A stretch of DNA of 64,000 nt, from contig PHAT01000004.1 in assembly GCA_002840435.1 (NCBI GenBank), forward strand, positions 124,001 through 188,000. Direction: 5' to 3'. The notes under the pieces are model-generated. The model worked only from the letters and a program-made list of their open reading frames with translations, ran no database searches and had not been told where the DNA came from. This document shows, piece after piece, positions 16,554 to 25,339 of the stretch. How positions within the stretch are numbered: position 1 is the stretch's first letter; each line of letters opens with the position of its first letter. The stretch comes from Deltaproteobacteria bacterium HGW-Deltaproteobacteria-6 (GTDB lineage Bacteria > Desulfobacterota > Syntrophia > Syntrophales > Smithellaceae). The translations under genes and the position numbers were made by a program.

Positions 16554-16572
16554 TGGTAGTATTATACTACCA
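16554..16572 (+). promoter_or_regulatory. Perfect 19-bp palindrome upstream of rpoH
   Basis: TGGTAGTAT-T-ATACTACCA, with nine-base arms that are exact reverse complements, centred 112 bp before the rpoH start. A TATACT at 16563-16568 could be a -10 box inside it. It is not CIRCE (TTAGCACTC-N9-GAGTGCTAA). It looks like the operator of an unidentified dimeric regulator. Confidence 0.6.
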
Positions 16573-16674
16573 GGATGACCTCATTTAAACACCATTGTTT
16601 ACTCTCCAACATCCGTTTAAAGTACCCTCACGGACAACACCGTATCTCTGTTGATTAACTATGGAGGGCTTAAC

Positions 16675-17520
16675 ATGAAAGTACCAGTCGTAACAGGCAG
16701 CCTTGATTTATACATCTCCGGGATAAACAATTTTCCCCTGCTGACTCCCGATGAGGAATTCAAGCTGGCCATTAAATTGAAAGAATTCAACGACACGGAA
16801 GCGGCGGAAAAGCTGATCGTTTCCAATCTGCGATTTGTCGTCAAGATCGCCCATGAATACCGCAACTACGGCTACAAACTGGCCGACCTGATCCAGGAAG
16901 GAAATATCGGCCTGATCCACGCGGTCACGAAATTCGATCCCCACCGGGGCTATCGTTTGATCTCTTATGCCGTCTGGTGGATCCGGGCATACATTCAGAA
17001 CTATCTGGTCAAGTCCTGGAGCCTTGTGAAAATCGGCACGACGCAGGCGCAAAGAAAACTTTTTTTCAAATTGAGCCAGGCAAAAAAACAACTGGAAATG
17101 TTGTCCAGTAAAAATCCCGAGTTCAGCGAAATCGCCGAATCTCTGGGCGTCAAGGACTCAGAAGTGGCGGAGATGGATTTGCGAATGGGAACCCGCGACC
17201 TGTCGCTCAATGAATTCATCAACGACGACGTGGATGCCTCCCATCTTGATTTTCTCATGCATGATGGAGACAGTCAGGAAACCCAGCTCATCAAACACGA
17301 ACAGAGAAGACTTGTCAAACGTGATATCTCCGGCGCGCTGGCCAAACTGAACGAAAGGGAAAGTTACATCATCAGACACCGGGTCATGGCGGATCATCCG
17401 CTGACGCTTCAGGAGATCGGCAATAAATACAAGATCACCCGTGAACGCAGCCGCCAGATTGAAAAGCAGGCATTGAGGAAAGTGCAGCAGCATCTTCCAT
17501 ATTTGAGTGCGGGCGTTTGA
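16675..17520 (+). CDS. rpoH: RNA polymerase sigma-32 (heat-shock) factor
   Basis: 281 residues from ATG 16675, with GGAGGG at good spacing. Sigma-70 family regions: 2.1-2.4 with VSNLRFVVKIAHEY, LADLIQEGNIGLIHAVTKFD and YAVWWIRAYIQNYL; the RpoH box TTQAQRKLFFKLSQAKKQ; and region 4 with TLQEIGNKYKITRERSRQIE. It should direct transcription of chaperone and protease genes. The neighbours fit a stress role: YtxH, DoxX and a J-domain protein follow on the same strand, and CBS sensors precede. A 19-bp palindrome upstream suggests an added layer of control. Confidence 0.92.
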   Translation: MKVPVVTGSLDLYISGINNFPLLTPDEEFKLAIKLKEFNDTEAAEKLIVSNLRFVVKIAHEYRNYGYKLADLIQEGNIGLIHAVTKFDPHRGYRLISYAVWWIRAYIQNYLVKSWSLVKIGTTQAQRKLFFKLSQAKKQLEMLSSKNPEFSEIAESLGVKDSEVAEMDLRMGTRDLSLNEFINDDVDASHLDFLMHDGDSQETQLIKHEQRRLVKRDISGALAKLNERESYIIRHRVMADHPLTLQEIGNKYKITRERSRQIEKQALRKVQQHLPYLSAGV

Positions 17521-17590
17521 GGCCGTGCCCAACGGCGCAGGATGTTAATGATTCAATATCTTAACCAGACCAGAACATAAGGAGAATATT

Positions 17591-17932
17591 ATGAATAACG
17601 ATGCGACAAAGATCGGCGGCGCCTTGTTAATCGGCGGTTTGATCGGCGCGGGCATTGCGCTTCTGTTTGCGCCCATGTCAGGCCGCAGGACGCGGTTGGA
17701 AATTATCAGGACGGCGCGCCGCACAAGAAATAAAGCGGTTGCCTTAATCGAGGACAGCATTGAAGATGTCAGTGAACTTATCGGGGATCTCAAGGCAAAA
17801 GCCGCGGACATTGCCGATCAGGGAAGCGATCTGACGGACAAAGCCAAAAAAGAGATCAGGGCGACACTTGAGCAGGGGCAGCAGATATTGGAAAAACAGA
17901 AGCAAAAATTCTCGGAAGTCCTCAAACCATGA
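17591..17932 (+). CDS. YtxH-domain small membrane/stress protein
   Basis: 113 residues with AAGGAG upstream. A glycine-rich single membrane helix (GALLIGGLIGAGIALLFAPM, residues 9-28) is followed by SGRRTR and a long amphipathic coiled region to the C-terminus, the YtxH pattern. Members are general-stress proteins of unknown biochemistry. It lies 70 bases after rpoH and may be in its transcript. Confidence 0.8.
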   Translation: MNNDATKIGGALLIGGLIGAGIALLFAPMSGRRTRLEIIRTARRTRNKAVALIEDSIEDVSELIGDLKAKAADIADQGSDLTDKAKKEIRATLEQGQQILEKQKQKFSEVLKP

Positions 17933-18098
17933 GGTTTTAAAAAGCAAGGCGAGGATTCCCGATGATTCGTCCTGAACTTCTTTCGGATTCGGGGACAGGT
18001 TGTGCGAAAGCGAAGGCGCCGTCCGGGATGAAAAAAATCTAAAATAATCTTTACGAATGGAAGAAATCCGCAAATTTCAATGATTGGAGAGTGCAATT

Positions 18099-18488
18099 AT
18101 GAAATTTCTTGGAAAGTACGCAGACTTTTCGTATGCCCTTTTGCGCATTGTAACCGGATTCCTTTTTTTGTTTCATGGCTGCCAGAAAATCCTGGGGGTG
18201 TTTGCTGCATCCCAGCCGCCGGTTTGGTCCCAACTCTGGATCGGCGGAATCATCGAACTGGTCGGCGGGCTGATGGTGATGATCGGGTTTAAAACGCGTG
18301 AGGCGGCTTTTATCTGCAGCGGCATGATGGCCGTGGCTTATTTCCAATACCACTGGAAGTTCCAAATCGGACCCCAGATCTTTCCGGCAATTAATAAGGG
18401 TGAATTGGCCGTTCTCTTCTGTTTGGTTTTTCTCTACATTGCCTGCCGGGGCGGGGTAAAGTGGTGTCTGGATAAAAACGACCGGTAA
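18099..18488 (+). CDS. DoxX-family membrane protein
   Basis: 129 residues from ATG 18099 (GGAGAG upstream); a start five codons earlier is less well placed. Four hydrophobic helices are seen: LRIVTGFLFLFHGCQKILG is the DoxX signature in helix 1, then IGGIIELVGGLMVMIGF, a third helix, and LFCLVFLYIACRG. DoxX proteins act in membrane redox or thiol stress in several bacteria; the partner here is unknown. It fits the stress block rpoH-ytxH-doxX-dnaJ. Confidence 0.85.
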   Translation: MKFLGKYADFSYALLRIVTGFLFLFHGCQKILGVFAASQPPVWSQLWIGGIIELVGGLMVMIGFKTREAAFICSGMMAVAYFQYHWKFQIGPQIFPAINKGELAVLFCLVFLYIACRGGVKWCLDKNDR

Positions 18489-18569
18489 GTGATCAAAAGA
18501 ACCGTTGCGATCAGGGGCCGCGGTCGTGGCCGGTCATGAAAAACCACCGCAAGCCCAAGGAGGATGAGC

Positions 18570-19256
18570 ATGGCCAAAAATTACTATGCGATTCTCGGCA
18601 TTTCGTCCCGCGCGCCGGGCGGCGATATTAAAACCGCATACCGTCGCCTCATCAAAGAATATCACCCGGACAGTTATTCGGGCGGCAGGGACATTTTTCA
18701 GCAAATTCAGGAAGCCTACGCGGTCATAGGCAACGATCAGGCGCGGCGGCAATACGATCAAAATTTAATCTCTGCAAAAACAACAGTCCTCTCCGGGCGC
18801 AAGGTTTCTGAAGCGCCGGGCCTTTCCGGGAAGCCGTCGCCTGATCCAGATGATCTCTCGCTCATGAGGTCGTTTCAGACCTTTACGCCATCCTTCGATG
18901 AGATATTTGACTGGCTGTGGAATAATTTTTCCACGTTCAGCTATCCCAAATCCGGACACGTGCAGAATCTGACCCTGGAGGTTCCGCTATCCAGTGAACA
19001 GGCGCAATCCGGCGGCAATGTCCGGATCATGGTTCCCGCAAAAGCCGTCTGCGGCGCGTGCCGGGGTTACGGCAGTATCGGGCCTTATGAGTGCGCTCAC
19101 TGCGCCGGTGAAGGCGCTATCGTCGGAGAGGTGCCTGTCCTGGTATCCTTTCGGCCCGGTCTGAAAGAAAATCAGGCCGTCATCATCCCCCTGGATCGAT
19201 ATGGCATCAGGAATCTTTACCTGACCGTCCTTTTTTGCCTGACCGACGCTTGCTGA
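18570..19256 (+). CDS. J-domain protein with partial zinc-binding region
   Basis: 228 residues. ATG 18570 is preferred over ATG 18564, because AAGGAGG ends directly at the latter. The J domain (residues 1-65) carries His-Pro-Asp at 32-34 in IKEYHPDSY. The central part lacks the Gly/Phe region of DnaJ. Only two CxxCxGxG-type motifs are seen, CGACRGYG and CAHCAGEG, one zinc centre instead of two, and the substrate-binding barrel is short. It should stimulate an Hsp70 ATPase. The frame stays open for 45 codons past the TGA stop (see the next entry). Confidence 0.85.
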   Translation: MAKNYYAILGISSRAPGGDIKTAYRRLIKEYHPDSYSGGRDIFQQIQEAYAVIGNDQARRQYDQNLISAKTTVLSGRKVSEAPGLSGKPSPDPDDLSLMRSFQTFTPSFDEIFDWLWNNFSTFSYPKSGHVQNLTLEVPLSSEQAQSGGNVRIMVPAKAVCGACRGYGSIGPYECAHCAGEGAIVGEVPVLVSFRPGLKENQAVIIPLDRYGIRNLYLTVLFCLTDAC

Positions 19257-19394
19257 CACCCCGCAGGCGTGCGCGGTGATTTTGAAGGTAGGCTGTCGTT
19301 CCCGGCCAAAGAGCAAATCGATTTAAAAATGCCGTCATCACCATTCAATAAAAATGAACTCTTTCTTGAGGATGCCCGTCTGCCCTGCCCCTGA
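19257..19394 (+). other. Open in-frame extension beyond the J-protein stop
   Basis: After the TGA at 19254-19256 the same frame reads HPAGVRGDFEGRLSFPAKEQ and continues for 45 codons to a TGA at 19392-19394. A hairpin begins right after the first TGA (CACCCCGC, loop AGGCGT, GCGCGGTG; 7 of 8 pairs). This could be a recently truncated C-terminus, readthrough or, less likely, a selenocysteine codon. Openness of this length is not rare by chance. Confidence 0.3.
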
Positions 19395-19530
19395 CGATGC
19401 GGACATATCTGCGCGCCTTCCGGACATCCGATAAAAATCAGCGGACCGTCCCTGCTATTTTTATTATTTTCTCAAGAGCATCCCTTCACACCGGAAACAA
19501 AAGCGGAAAAGCGGCCGCTGAAAATAATGC

Positions 19531-19574
19531 TTGCAGAATGCAACTATTCCAAGTATGTTAGTTGCAAATTGCAA
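19531..19574 (+). promoter_or_regulatory. marR promoter with twin palindromic operators
   Basis: TTGCAG (19531-19536), a 17-bp spacer and TATGTT (19554-19559) form the promoter. Two 13-bp perfect palindromes overlap it: TTGCA-GAA-TGCAA (19531-19543, on the -35) and TTGCAA-A-TTGCAA (19562-19574, at +1). Their centres are 31 bp apart, three helical turns. MarR autoregulation is the natural reading. Confidence 0.75.
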
Positions 19575-19588
19575 GTATTGGTGAGCTT

Positions 19589-20014
19589 ATGATGAAAAAA
19601 GAAGATTTATCGGCATTGCTCCATGAGTTTCTGGAGGTTATTTATCTTTTTCAAAAGCGGGAGGAAGGCCTGTTTGGCGCGGGCTGGCAGGATATCTACC
19701 TCCTGAAGAAACTTGATGATGCCGGGATGATGTCCGTAGGGATGATTGCCCAGTATCTGCGCCTTCCCTTATTCGGAGCCAGCCGTATGGTGACAAGGCT
19801 TCAGAACGCCGGGTGGGTCAAAAAGACGCAGGTGAAAGACAACAAACGCTTGGTCAACGTCGGGATCACCGGTGCGGGAAAAAAACTGCTCACCGCCGTG
19901 GATAATTATCAATTTAAAATCATTTCAAAAAATATCACGGTCCTTAAACCGGCTGAAATTGAATCCATGATCTCCGGTTTAGCCAAGCTCCGGTTGCTGC
20001 TCGACATCAAATAG
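19589..20014 (+). CDS. MarR-family transcriptional regulator
   Basis: 141 residues from ATG 19589; an upstream ATG at 19562 would lie before the probable transcription start. The winged helix (residues about 30-95) contains DIYLLKKLDDAGMMSVGMIA, QYLRLPLFGASRMVTRLQNA and the wing VKKTQVKDNKRLVNVGIT, flanked by dimerisation helices. It probably represses itself and the two downstream genes (SDR 26 bp later, decarboxylase-like overlapping the SDR). The ligand is likely a small lipophilic or aromatic molecule, by analogy to the family. Confidence 0.88.
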   Translation: MMKKEDLSALLHEFLEVIYLFQKREEGLFGAGWQDIYLLKKLDDAGMMSVGMIAQYLRLPLFGASRMVTRLQNAGWVKKTQVKDNKRLVNVGITGAGKKLLTAVDNYQFKIISKNITVLKPAEIESMISGLAKLRLLLDIK

Positions 20015-20040
20015 AGAGCAGGCCTGAAAGGAAAGTCATC

Positions 20041-20811
20041 ATGAACGTTAAAAACAAATGCTGTATTGTAACCGGCGCCTCATCCGGAATCGGGTTTGAA
20101 CTGGCCAAAATGCTCGCTCGGAGAGGCGCCAGGGTCCTGGCGGTGGCGCGCAATATCGGCCCCGTCAGGGATTCCGGCATAGCAGGCCTCTTTTCTTTTT
20201 CGGCGGACCTTTCTCAAAAGGACGGCGTTGATGCGATGTTTGCTGAGGCCCTGAAGGTGATGGGTGATGTCGATATTTTTATTGCCAACGCAGGTTTTGC
20301 CTATTGTGAGAGAACCGACAGCTCCGATTGGAATCATATCTCGGGGATATTTAATTTGAATGTCGTATCTCCCGCCTATTGTCTGGGAAAGCTTCGTGTC
20401 TTGAAAAAAGATAAACCCTTTCTTTTTGTCAGCACCGCCAGCGCCATGAGCTTCATGGCGCTTCCCGGTTATGCGCTTTATGGCGCAACCAAGGCGGCGG
20501 TGCGCATGTTCAACCGGACAGCCGCTTATGAATTATGCGCGGGCCAGAGAATTGCCACTGTTTATCCGGTGGCCACACGGACGAATTTTTTTGACCGGGC
20601 ATCCACGGAATACCTGCCCTGGCCTTCTCAGCAGCCCGGGAAGGTTGCCGTCTCGATCATCCGGGGCATTCAATCGAACAAGACCAGTATTTATCCGCTG
20701 CCCGTTTTTAGATTGATCAATGCTGTATTTACAGTGTTGCCTTTTGCCAGGCAGGCTTATTTAAAAAAAGAGTGGATGAAAACCGGACTTCAAAAAGGAC
20801 AGGCAGTATGA
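20041..20811 (+). CDS. Short-chain dehydrogenase/reductase (SDR)
   Basis: 256 residues, classical SDR. Cofactor motif TGASSGIG at residues 12-19, NAGFA about residue 87, catalytic Ser in FVSTASAMSF and YGATK supplying Tyr and Lys. The residues after beta-2 (AVARN) suit NADP(H). The start follows AAGGAAAG. It should oxidise an alcohol or reduce a carbonyl. The next gene overlaps its stop (ATGA), so translation is coupled. Substrate unknown. Confidence 0.88.
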   Translation: MNVKNKCCIVTGASSGIGFELAKMLARRGARVLAVARNIGPVRDSGIAGLFSFSADLSQKDGVDAMFAEALKVMGDVDIFIANAGFAYCERTDSSDWNHISGIFNLNVVSPAYCLGKLRVLKKDKPFLFVSTASAMSFMALPGYALYGATKAAVRMFNRTAAYELCAGQRIATVYPVATRTNFFDRASTEYLPWPSQQPGKVAVSIIRGIQSNKTSIYPLPVFRLINAVFTVLPFARQAYLKKEWMKTGLQKGQAV

Positions 20812-21515
20812 ATACTCATTATCGGACCTGCGGGCAATATCTGATGGACGCCAATAACGATTCCGTTCGTGTTCCCGCAGTGCCCGCGCCCTGGAATCTG
20901 GAGGGCAGAGGGCTGATGGTTCTGTATAAATTCAATAAGGAATTTCTTAAAGACAGGGCGTTCCTTCCCCCGGATGAGGGAATTATGCCCGCCGGCGGTC
21001 TGGGAGCTTTGATGATCGTTGATTATACGGCATCCGATGCCGGTCCCTATTCGGAGATGCTCTTTATCCCCGGAAAAGTTCATATCAACGGCGGGCGATG
21101 GCACCGAATCACTAAAATTTACGTCTCCACAATGGACAGCGTTTTGAATGGCCGGAAAAACTGGGCGATTCCCAAAGAACCGGCCGCATTTCATTTTTTA
21201 AAAAGGCACAACCTGGAGAGCATAGAAGTCGCAAACGCCGGCGGGACTTTTTTTCAAACGGACATTAAAGTCCGGGGGCCGCGCTTTCCCGTCAGCACAA
21301 AACTTCTGCCCTTTCCGCTGATGCAGGGCCGGCAGGGTTCCTATCTGCAAACCAGTTTCAGCGGCCGGGGCTGCGGGCGTTTTGCGTCCATCCGGTCGAT
21401 GAAGGTCAATCAGCAATACTTTCCGGATCTCACTTGCGCGAGGCCGCTTATGTCTATCTTTATTGAACCATTCAAAATCACCTTTCCTCCGGCAAAGGTG
21501 ATAAAGGCTCAGTAG
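20808..21515 (+). CDS. Acetoacetate decarboxylase-superfamily protein
   Basis: 235 residues from ATG 20808, overlapping the SDR stop by four bases. ADC-superfamily blocks are seen: EMLFIPGKVHINGGRWHRIT, KIYVSTMDSVLNGRKNWAIP and KEPAAF, equivalent to the family's KIYVDxxxSxxxGRExWGFPKK. In true acetoacetate decarboxylases a Lys forms a Schiff base with a neighbouring Lys lowering its pKa; the IPKEPA region has only one Lys, so decarboxylase activity is uncertain. Co-translation with an SDR suggests a reductase/decarboxylase or hydratase pair acting on a beta-keto compound. Confidence 0.8.
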   Translation: MNTHYRTCGQYLMDANNDSVRVPAVPAPWNLEGRGLMVLYKFNKEFLKDRAFLPPDEGIMPAGGLGALMIVDYTASDAGPYSEMLFIPGKVHINGGRWHRITKIYVSTMDSVLNGRKNWAIPKEPAAFHFLKRHNLESIEVANAGGTFFQTDIKVRGPRFPVSTKLLPFPLMQGRQGSYLQTSFSGRGCGRFASIRSMKVNQQYFPDLTCARPLMSIFIEPFKITFPPAKVIKAQ

Positions 21516-21605
21516 CAAAAGAGCCCCCCCGATTGCCTGACGGGGCAAAAGGAAAGCCGGTAGAAAAGTAAATAGAACTTAGCGGGTCAGCATGCTGTCT
21601 GGCAA

Positions 21606-22874
21606 TTACCCCATCCAGTTGGGCCGCTCGGCCATCCGGACTTTCACGATTTCCCCAAGCCATTCCTCAATTTCGCGCACCATATAGAAAGTCGGCGCGA
21701 GAAGCCGATCATCGGGCCTGATCCGTCCCTCATCGACGGCTATTTTCGCGAGCGTTGTATAAGGATAAATGCGGATCCCCTGCGATACTTTCATGGTATC
21801 CAGGGGAAGCGAATCGGCAAAAGCAAGGCTCTCGAGAACCGAGTCCCTGGTTTCGCCGGGACCGCCCAGCATCAAAAACCCCATCTGCCGGATGCCGTGT
21901 CTGGCCAGCATCAGGGATGTTTCTCGAACTTCCGCCGGGGTGTAGCGCTTATTCATGTTCGCGAGTATCCGCTCGCAACCGCTTTCAAACCCCAGGCTGA
22001 CTTCCCGGCAGCCCGCTTCCGCCATCAGCTTGATCAGGTCTTCATCAACACGGCCCGGATAAAAGATGCACCGCCAATCGATAGGAATGCCCTGATCAAT
22101 GATCAGGCGGCAAATCTCCCTGGCGTAGGACTGAGGCAGATTGAAGGTATTATCGACGAAATAGAACTGGCGGAATCCCGCCGCCACACAGTTTTTCAGC
22201 TCTTCTGCGGCCGCCGCGGGAGATCGTTTTCTGATGGTGCGCCCTTCGATCGTGGCCGTTGAACAATAGCTGCAATTCATGGGGCATCCACGCCTTGTCT
22301 GAAAAGGCATCCATAAATTCCGGTCATAGGCGGACAAAAAGCGATGGACGCCGGAAACAGGCAATCCACCAAGACCCCGGATAAAGGACCGCTCGCCCTG
22401 CAATCCCCGGCTTTTCAAAAACAGGCCGGGCAACCCCGCCGGATCAGCGCGCCGCTCCAGCCGTTCCAGCAATTTGGGAAAAACCATTTCCCCTTCTCCC
22501 TGGATGCCCATATCCGCATCCAGATAGGCCAGGACGGCCTGGGGGAAAATGCTATAGCCCGCACCGCCCAGAACGATGGGGACGGTCGATTCGCTTCGGC
22601 AACACTGAATAACGCTTTTAACATCGTCCAGCAGAAATCTGGCGCCATGCATGACCTGATCATCGATATTTCTGATGGAGATGCCGATCACGCCGGGGCG
22701 GAAAGATTTAATCGTTTCGGTAATCGTCAGCCGGAAATCATCGTGGGTCATTAAATCCAGCATCAATACCTTATGGCCACTGTCTTCGGTTGCCGCAGCC
22801 ACGTAATGCAATCCCAGCGGCAGGGGAACGATATTGATTTTTTCCGTATTCGCGGCGATTAAAAGGACCCGCAT
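21606..22874 (-). CDS. B12-binding-domain radical SAM protein
   Basis: 422 residues from ATG 22874 with GGAGGT. The N-terminal 130 residues have the cobalamin-binding Rossmann look (VLLIAANTEKINIVPLPLGL, LMLDLM, IVLGGAGYSIFP). The radical SAM core follows with the cluster motif CPMNCSYC (CxxxCxxC), YFVDNTFNLPQ, and LGFESGCERILANMNKRYTP. The C-terminus reads GFLMLGGPGETRDSV. The architecture matches the BchE/HopR-type group, whose members methylate or rearrange lipids, tetrapyrroles or natural products. There is no associated pathway gene nearby. It is convergent with the ADC-like gene. Confidence 0.87.
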   Translation of the reverse strand: MRVLLIAANTEKINIVPLPLGLHYVAAATEDSGHKVLMLDLMTHDDFRLTITETIKSFRPGVIGISIRNIDDQVMHGARFLLDDVKSVIQCCRSESTVPIVLGGAGYSIFPQAVLAYLDADMGIQGEGEMVFPKLLERLERRADPAGLPGLFLKSRGLQGERSFIRGLGGLPVSGVHRFLSAYDRNLWMPFQTRRGCPMNCSYCSTATIEGRTIRKRSPAAAAEELKNCVAAGFRQFYFVDNTFNLPQSYAREICRLIIDQGIPIDWRCIFYPGRVDEDLIKLMAEAGCREVSLGFESGCERILANMNKRYTPAEVRETSLMLARHGIRQMGFLMLGGPGETRDSVLESLAFADSLPLDTMKVSQGIRIYPYTTLAKIAVDEGRIRPDDRLLAPTFYMVREIEEWLGEIVKVRMAERPNWMG

Positions 22875-23202
22875 GCGGCAATGACCTCCGATTTGCCCCC
22901 GATTATACCACAATTGTTACCCGTAACTATTTGTGAAAATTCAGGGAATATTTAATGCTGAACCGGGAATCATTTCATATTTGTTCTTGCATTGTTTTCA
23001 AGAAGTTGTATTATTCGAAACACATCACGCACCATTAAATAATTCTGAACTGCCACCCGGGGAGCTGAAAACTGATATTTCAAGACCTGACCCCGGACTT
23101 CATATATATATCAAACTATAAAATTGTATGATCAAAAAAACAACTTTAATAGTCAGGGGAAATTATCAATGTAAAAAAAATCAGGAGATAAGGAGTTATA
23201 AA
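22875..23202. other. AT-rich intergenic region
   Basis: A divergent 330-bp spacer. A short in-frame ATG at 23128 precedes the lipoprotein but lacks a ribosome site. The GC content falls noticeably here and stays low through the following gene. No clear promoter hexamers or hairpin were found. Confidence 0.4.
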
Positions 23203-25251
23203 ATGATTAAAAAGGCAAATCATAAAATAAGATCCCTTTCCTTAATTCTTACACTCACCCTGCTCCCGTTAATCGGATGTTCAGTCAATAAAGAAGTGAT
23301 CCCGAAGAATCAAAGTGAGGCCGGTTCTTTTCACATAGCCGTTTTATCAGTTGCCGAATGGGACAAATATCGTGACGACTTAATGCCGAAATTTAATATA
23401 GATTCTCAAAAAGCTCTTGAACTTGTTATGCCGACTACAGGCACATGGGAGGACAAAACGATCGATTCAATGAGCGGAGGGCTGAGAATTGCTCTGCCAA
23501 CCGGAGAAAAATCAGGCACCGAATCAAAAAACACGTCAACAGAAAACAGCAAGGATAATGGAAAAATAATTGAAGCATCTATTCCTAAAACACTGACCGA
23601 AAACCAGTTGGCCGTCGATCCAATGCTGCGTTATTTATCCGCCACTGCACTTTACCAGGAAGTCAAGTTGCTGAACAGATATCTTGAGGATTCGACCTGT
23701 GAATCGGATTTCATCCCTTATATAGTTCGTTTGCAGATCAGTATCATGCCGCATTTGAGAAACTTGCCATATGATTCTTACATAAATCTTTCATTTTTTA
23801 CTTCTGAAACAAAATTACAAAAAAATGCGCGAAATATTAATAATACTCCACTGGTGCTTCCGTTATTGGTCACCGACAATTTGGAAAATATTCTTCACAT
23901 GAAAAGTTCAGATAAACTACGCCAGATAGCGGCTTATCTGGCATTAGCATATCAAGGGGTAGGTCTTGGCGCCGAGTTTCAGAAGAAATATGAAAACATC
24001 CAGAATATTCTCGGCAAGGATTTTAACAGCATTTTAACGGTAGGCCGTGTTTCAGATAATACCATGCGCGCAAGAATTGGAGCCTTAAAACAAATTGACA
24101 GTGGCTACGCCATGATCCCGAGAACACACAACATTACATTTCTATTGCTGGCACATAAGAATGCGAAGTATGTGGAAATTAGTTCCAAAGCCACTATGGT
24201 CAATGTCAAAGACGGCAAAGAACTGCCCGGAAGGTCGGGATTAAATCTTTTATTTGATGAACTTATTGATGCGTACGTCGAGTCAAAACAAATTAAGGAG
24301 TGTCATCTCGATGACTTCGCCGCCAAAGCTGATATCAAGGAACTCATGATGAATGTACAAATAGCCCATAATAATTGCAGCAATAAAGAAGACCTGCAAA
24401 AGTGTTTACAGGATCATGGCTGGAATAAAAATTTATATAAATTGCTTCAAGAAATGAGTGATGACATTGAAGCAAACGACTGGAGGGAATTTAATAAACT
24501 TGCCAGGTGCTTAACACCCTATCCGGATCAACTCTGGACGGATTTCGTATCTAAAGTTTATGCCGGAACCCAGTGGGATGTTACCCGTTTCAGTTTGCCG
24601 GAAAAGAAGGCGCAGGAGCTGTATGATCAAGTTGCTGTCTTGCAGGATGATGGAGTCAATACGTCCACCATTCTCCTTCGTGGCAAGAATCTCAACGTTA
24701 GTGAATTGGATCCGACACTCCATATACAAAAAAATAACACCAGTCCTTATCTTTTAGCACCCCAGAATATTGAAATATTGTCTCATGGAACGGTTGCAAA
24801 GCTGGCTTTTCCCTCTTTAAAGATATGGGGACTTGGTGACGCCGGCAATTACATTCTTAAATTGCAAACGCCGTCAAAGCCTCTGGATGTCATATACCTT
24901 ATTAAACCTGCGCCCCCAAAAAGACTCGGATACAAAGTCACTGTTCCTGCCTCCATAATAACCGCCGATAATTCGGGAAAAGGAACGCTTCAACTGATTA
25001 TCAATAAAGATAATGAAAACCCCGCCGAAAAAATATTTCTGGAAATCATGGGTGCGCAAATCGAAAAGATCGTCTCAACCCCCGATAAAATTATCGGGAA
25101 ACAAGGAGAGACACAATGGTTTGTATCGAAAAACGGCATATTAAATTTATCACTCGCCAACCTTAACGATAATGCTGAAGTTATCATTAACTTTTACAAT
25201 GAGAAAAAGGAAAAACACGAACAAATTGTAAGGCCTGTTTCTAAAAGATAA
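23203..25251 (+). CDS. Large orphan lipoprotein of unknown family
   Basis: 682 residues from ATG 23203, which follows AAGGAG and opens into a lipoprotein signal (MIKKANHK, hydrophobic core, lipobox LIGC with Cys near residue 25). The body is mixed alpha/beta with a low-complexity linker (GTESKNTSTENSKDNGK). A central region reads VGRVSDNTMRARIGALKQ and MIPRTHNITFLLL. The C-terminal third is beta-rich with Ig-like spacing (STILLRGKNLNVSE, PKRLGYKVTVPASIITADNS). No catalytic motif was seen and the family was not recognised. Codon use is AT-rich compared with both neighbours, which suggests transfer. Location: inner leaflet of the outer membrane or periplasmic face, by inference. Confidence 0.8.
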   Translation: MIKKANHKIRSLSLILTLTLLPLIGCSVNKEVIPKNQSEAGSFHIAVLSVAEWDKYRDDLMPKFNIDSQKALELVMPTTGTWEDKTIDSMSGGLRIALPTGEKSGTESKNTSTENSKDNGKIIEASIPKTLTENQLAVDPMLRYLSATALYQEVKLLNRYLEDSTCESDFIPYIVRLQISIMPHLRNLPYDSYINLSFFTSETKLQKNARNINNTPLVLPLLVTDNLENILHMKSSDKLRQIAAYLALAYQGVGLGAEFQKKYENIQNILGKDFNSILTVGRVSDNTMRARIGALKQIDSGYAMIPRTHNITFLLLAHKNAKYVEISSKATMVNVKDGKELPGRSGLNLLFDELIDAYVESKQIKECHLDDFAAKADIKELMMNVQIAHNNCSNKEDLQKCLQDHGWNKNLYKLLQEMSDDIEANDWREFNKLARCLTPYPDQLWTDFVSKVYAGTQWDVTRFSLPEKKAQELYDQVAVLQDDGVNTSTILLRGKNLNVSELDPTLHIQKNNTSPYLLAPQNIEILSHGTVAKLAFPSLKIWGLGDAGNYILKLQTPSKPLDVIYLIKPAPPKRLGYKVTVPASIITADNSGKGTLQLIINKDNENPAEKIFLEIMGAQIEKIVSTPDKIIGKQGETQWFVSKNGILNLSLANLNDNAEVIINFYNEKKEKHEQIVRPVSKR

Positions 25252-25339
25252 TCGGCAGGAGCAGGAAACTTTCTTAATATTTTGATTGATCTTGTGCTAA
25301 AATCCAATCAAATTTATCTTGTCATGAAGGAGACATGCC

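Noticed and set aside
16554-16572. CIRCE/HrcA element before rpoH
   Set aside because: Sequence differs from TTAGCACTC-N9-GAGTGCTAA in arms and spacing.
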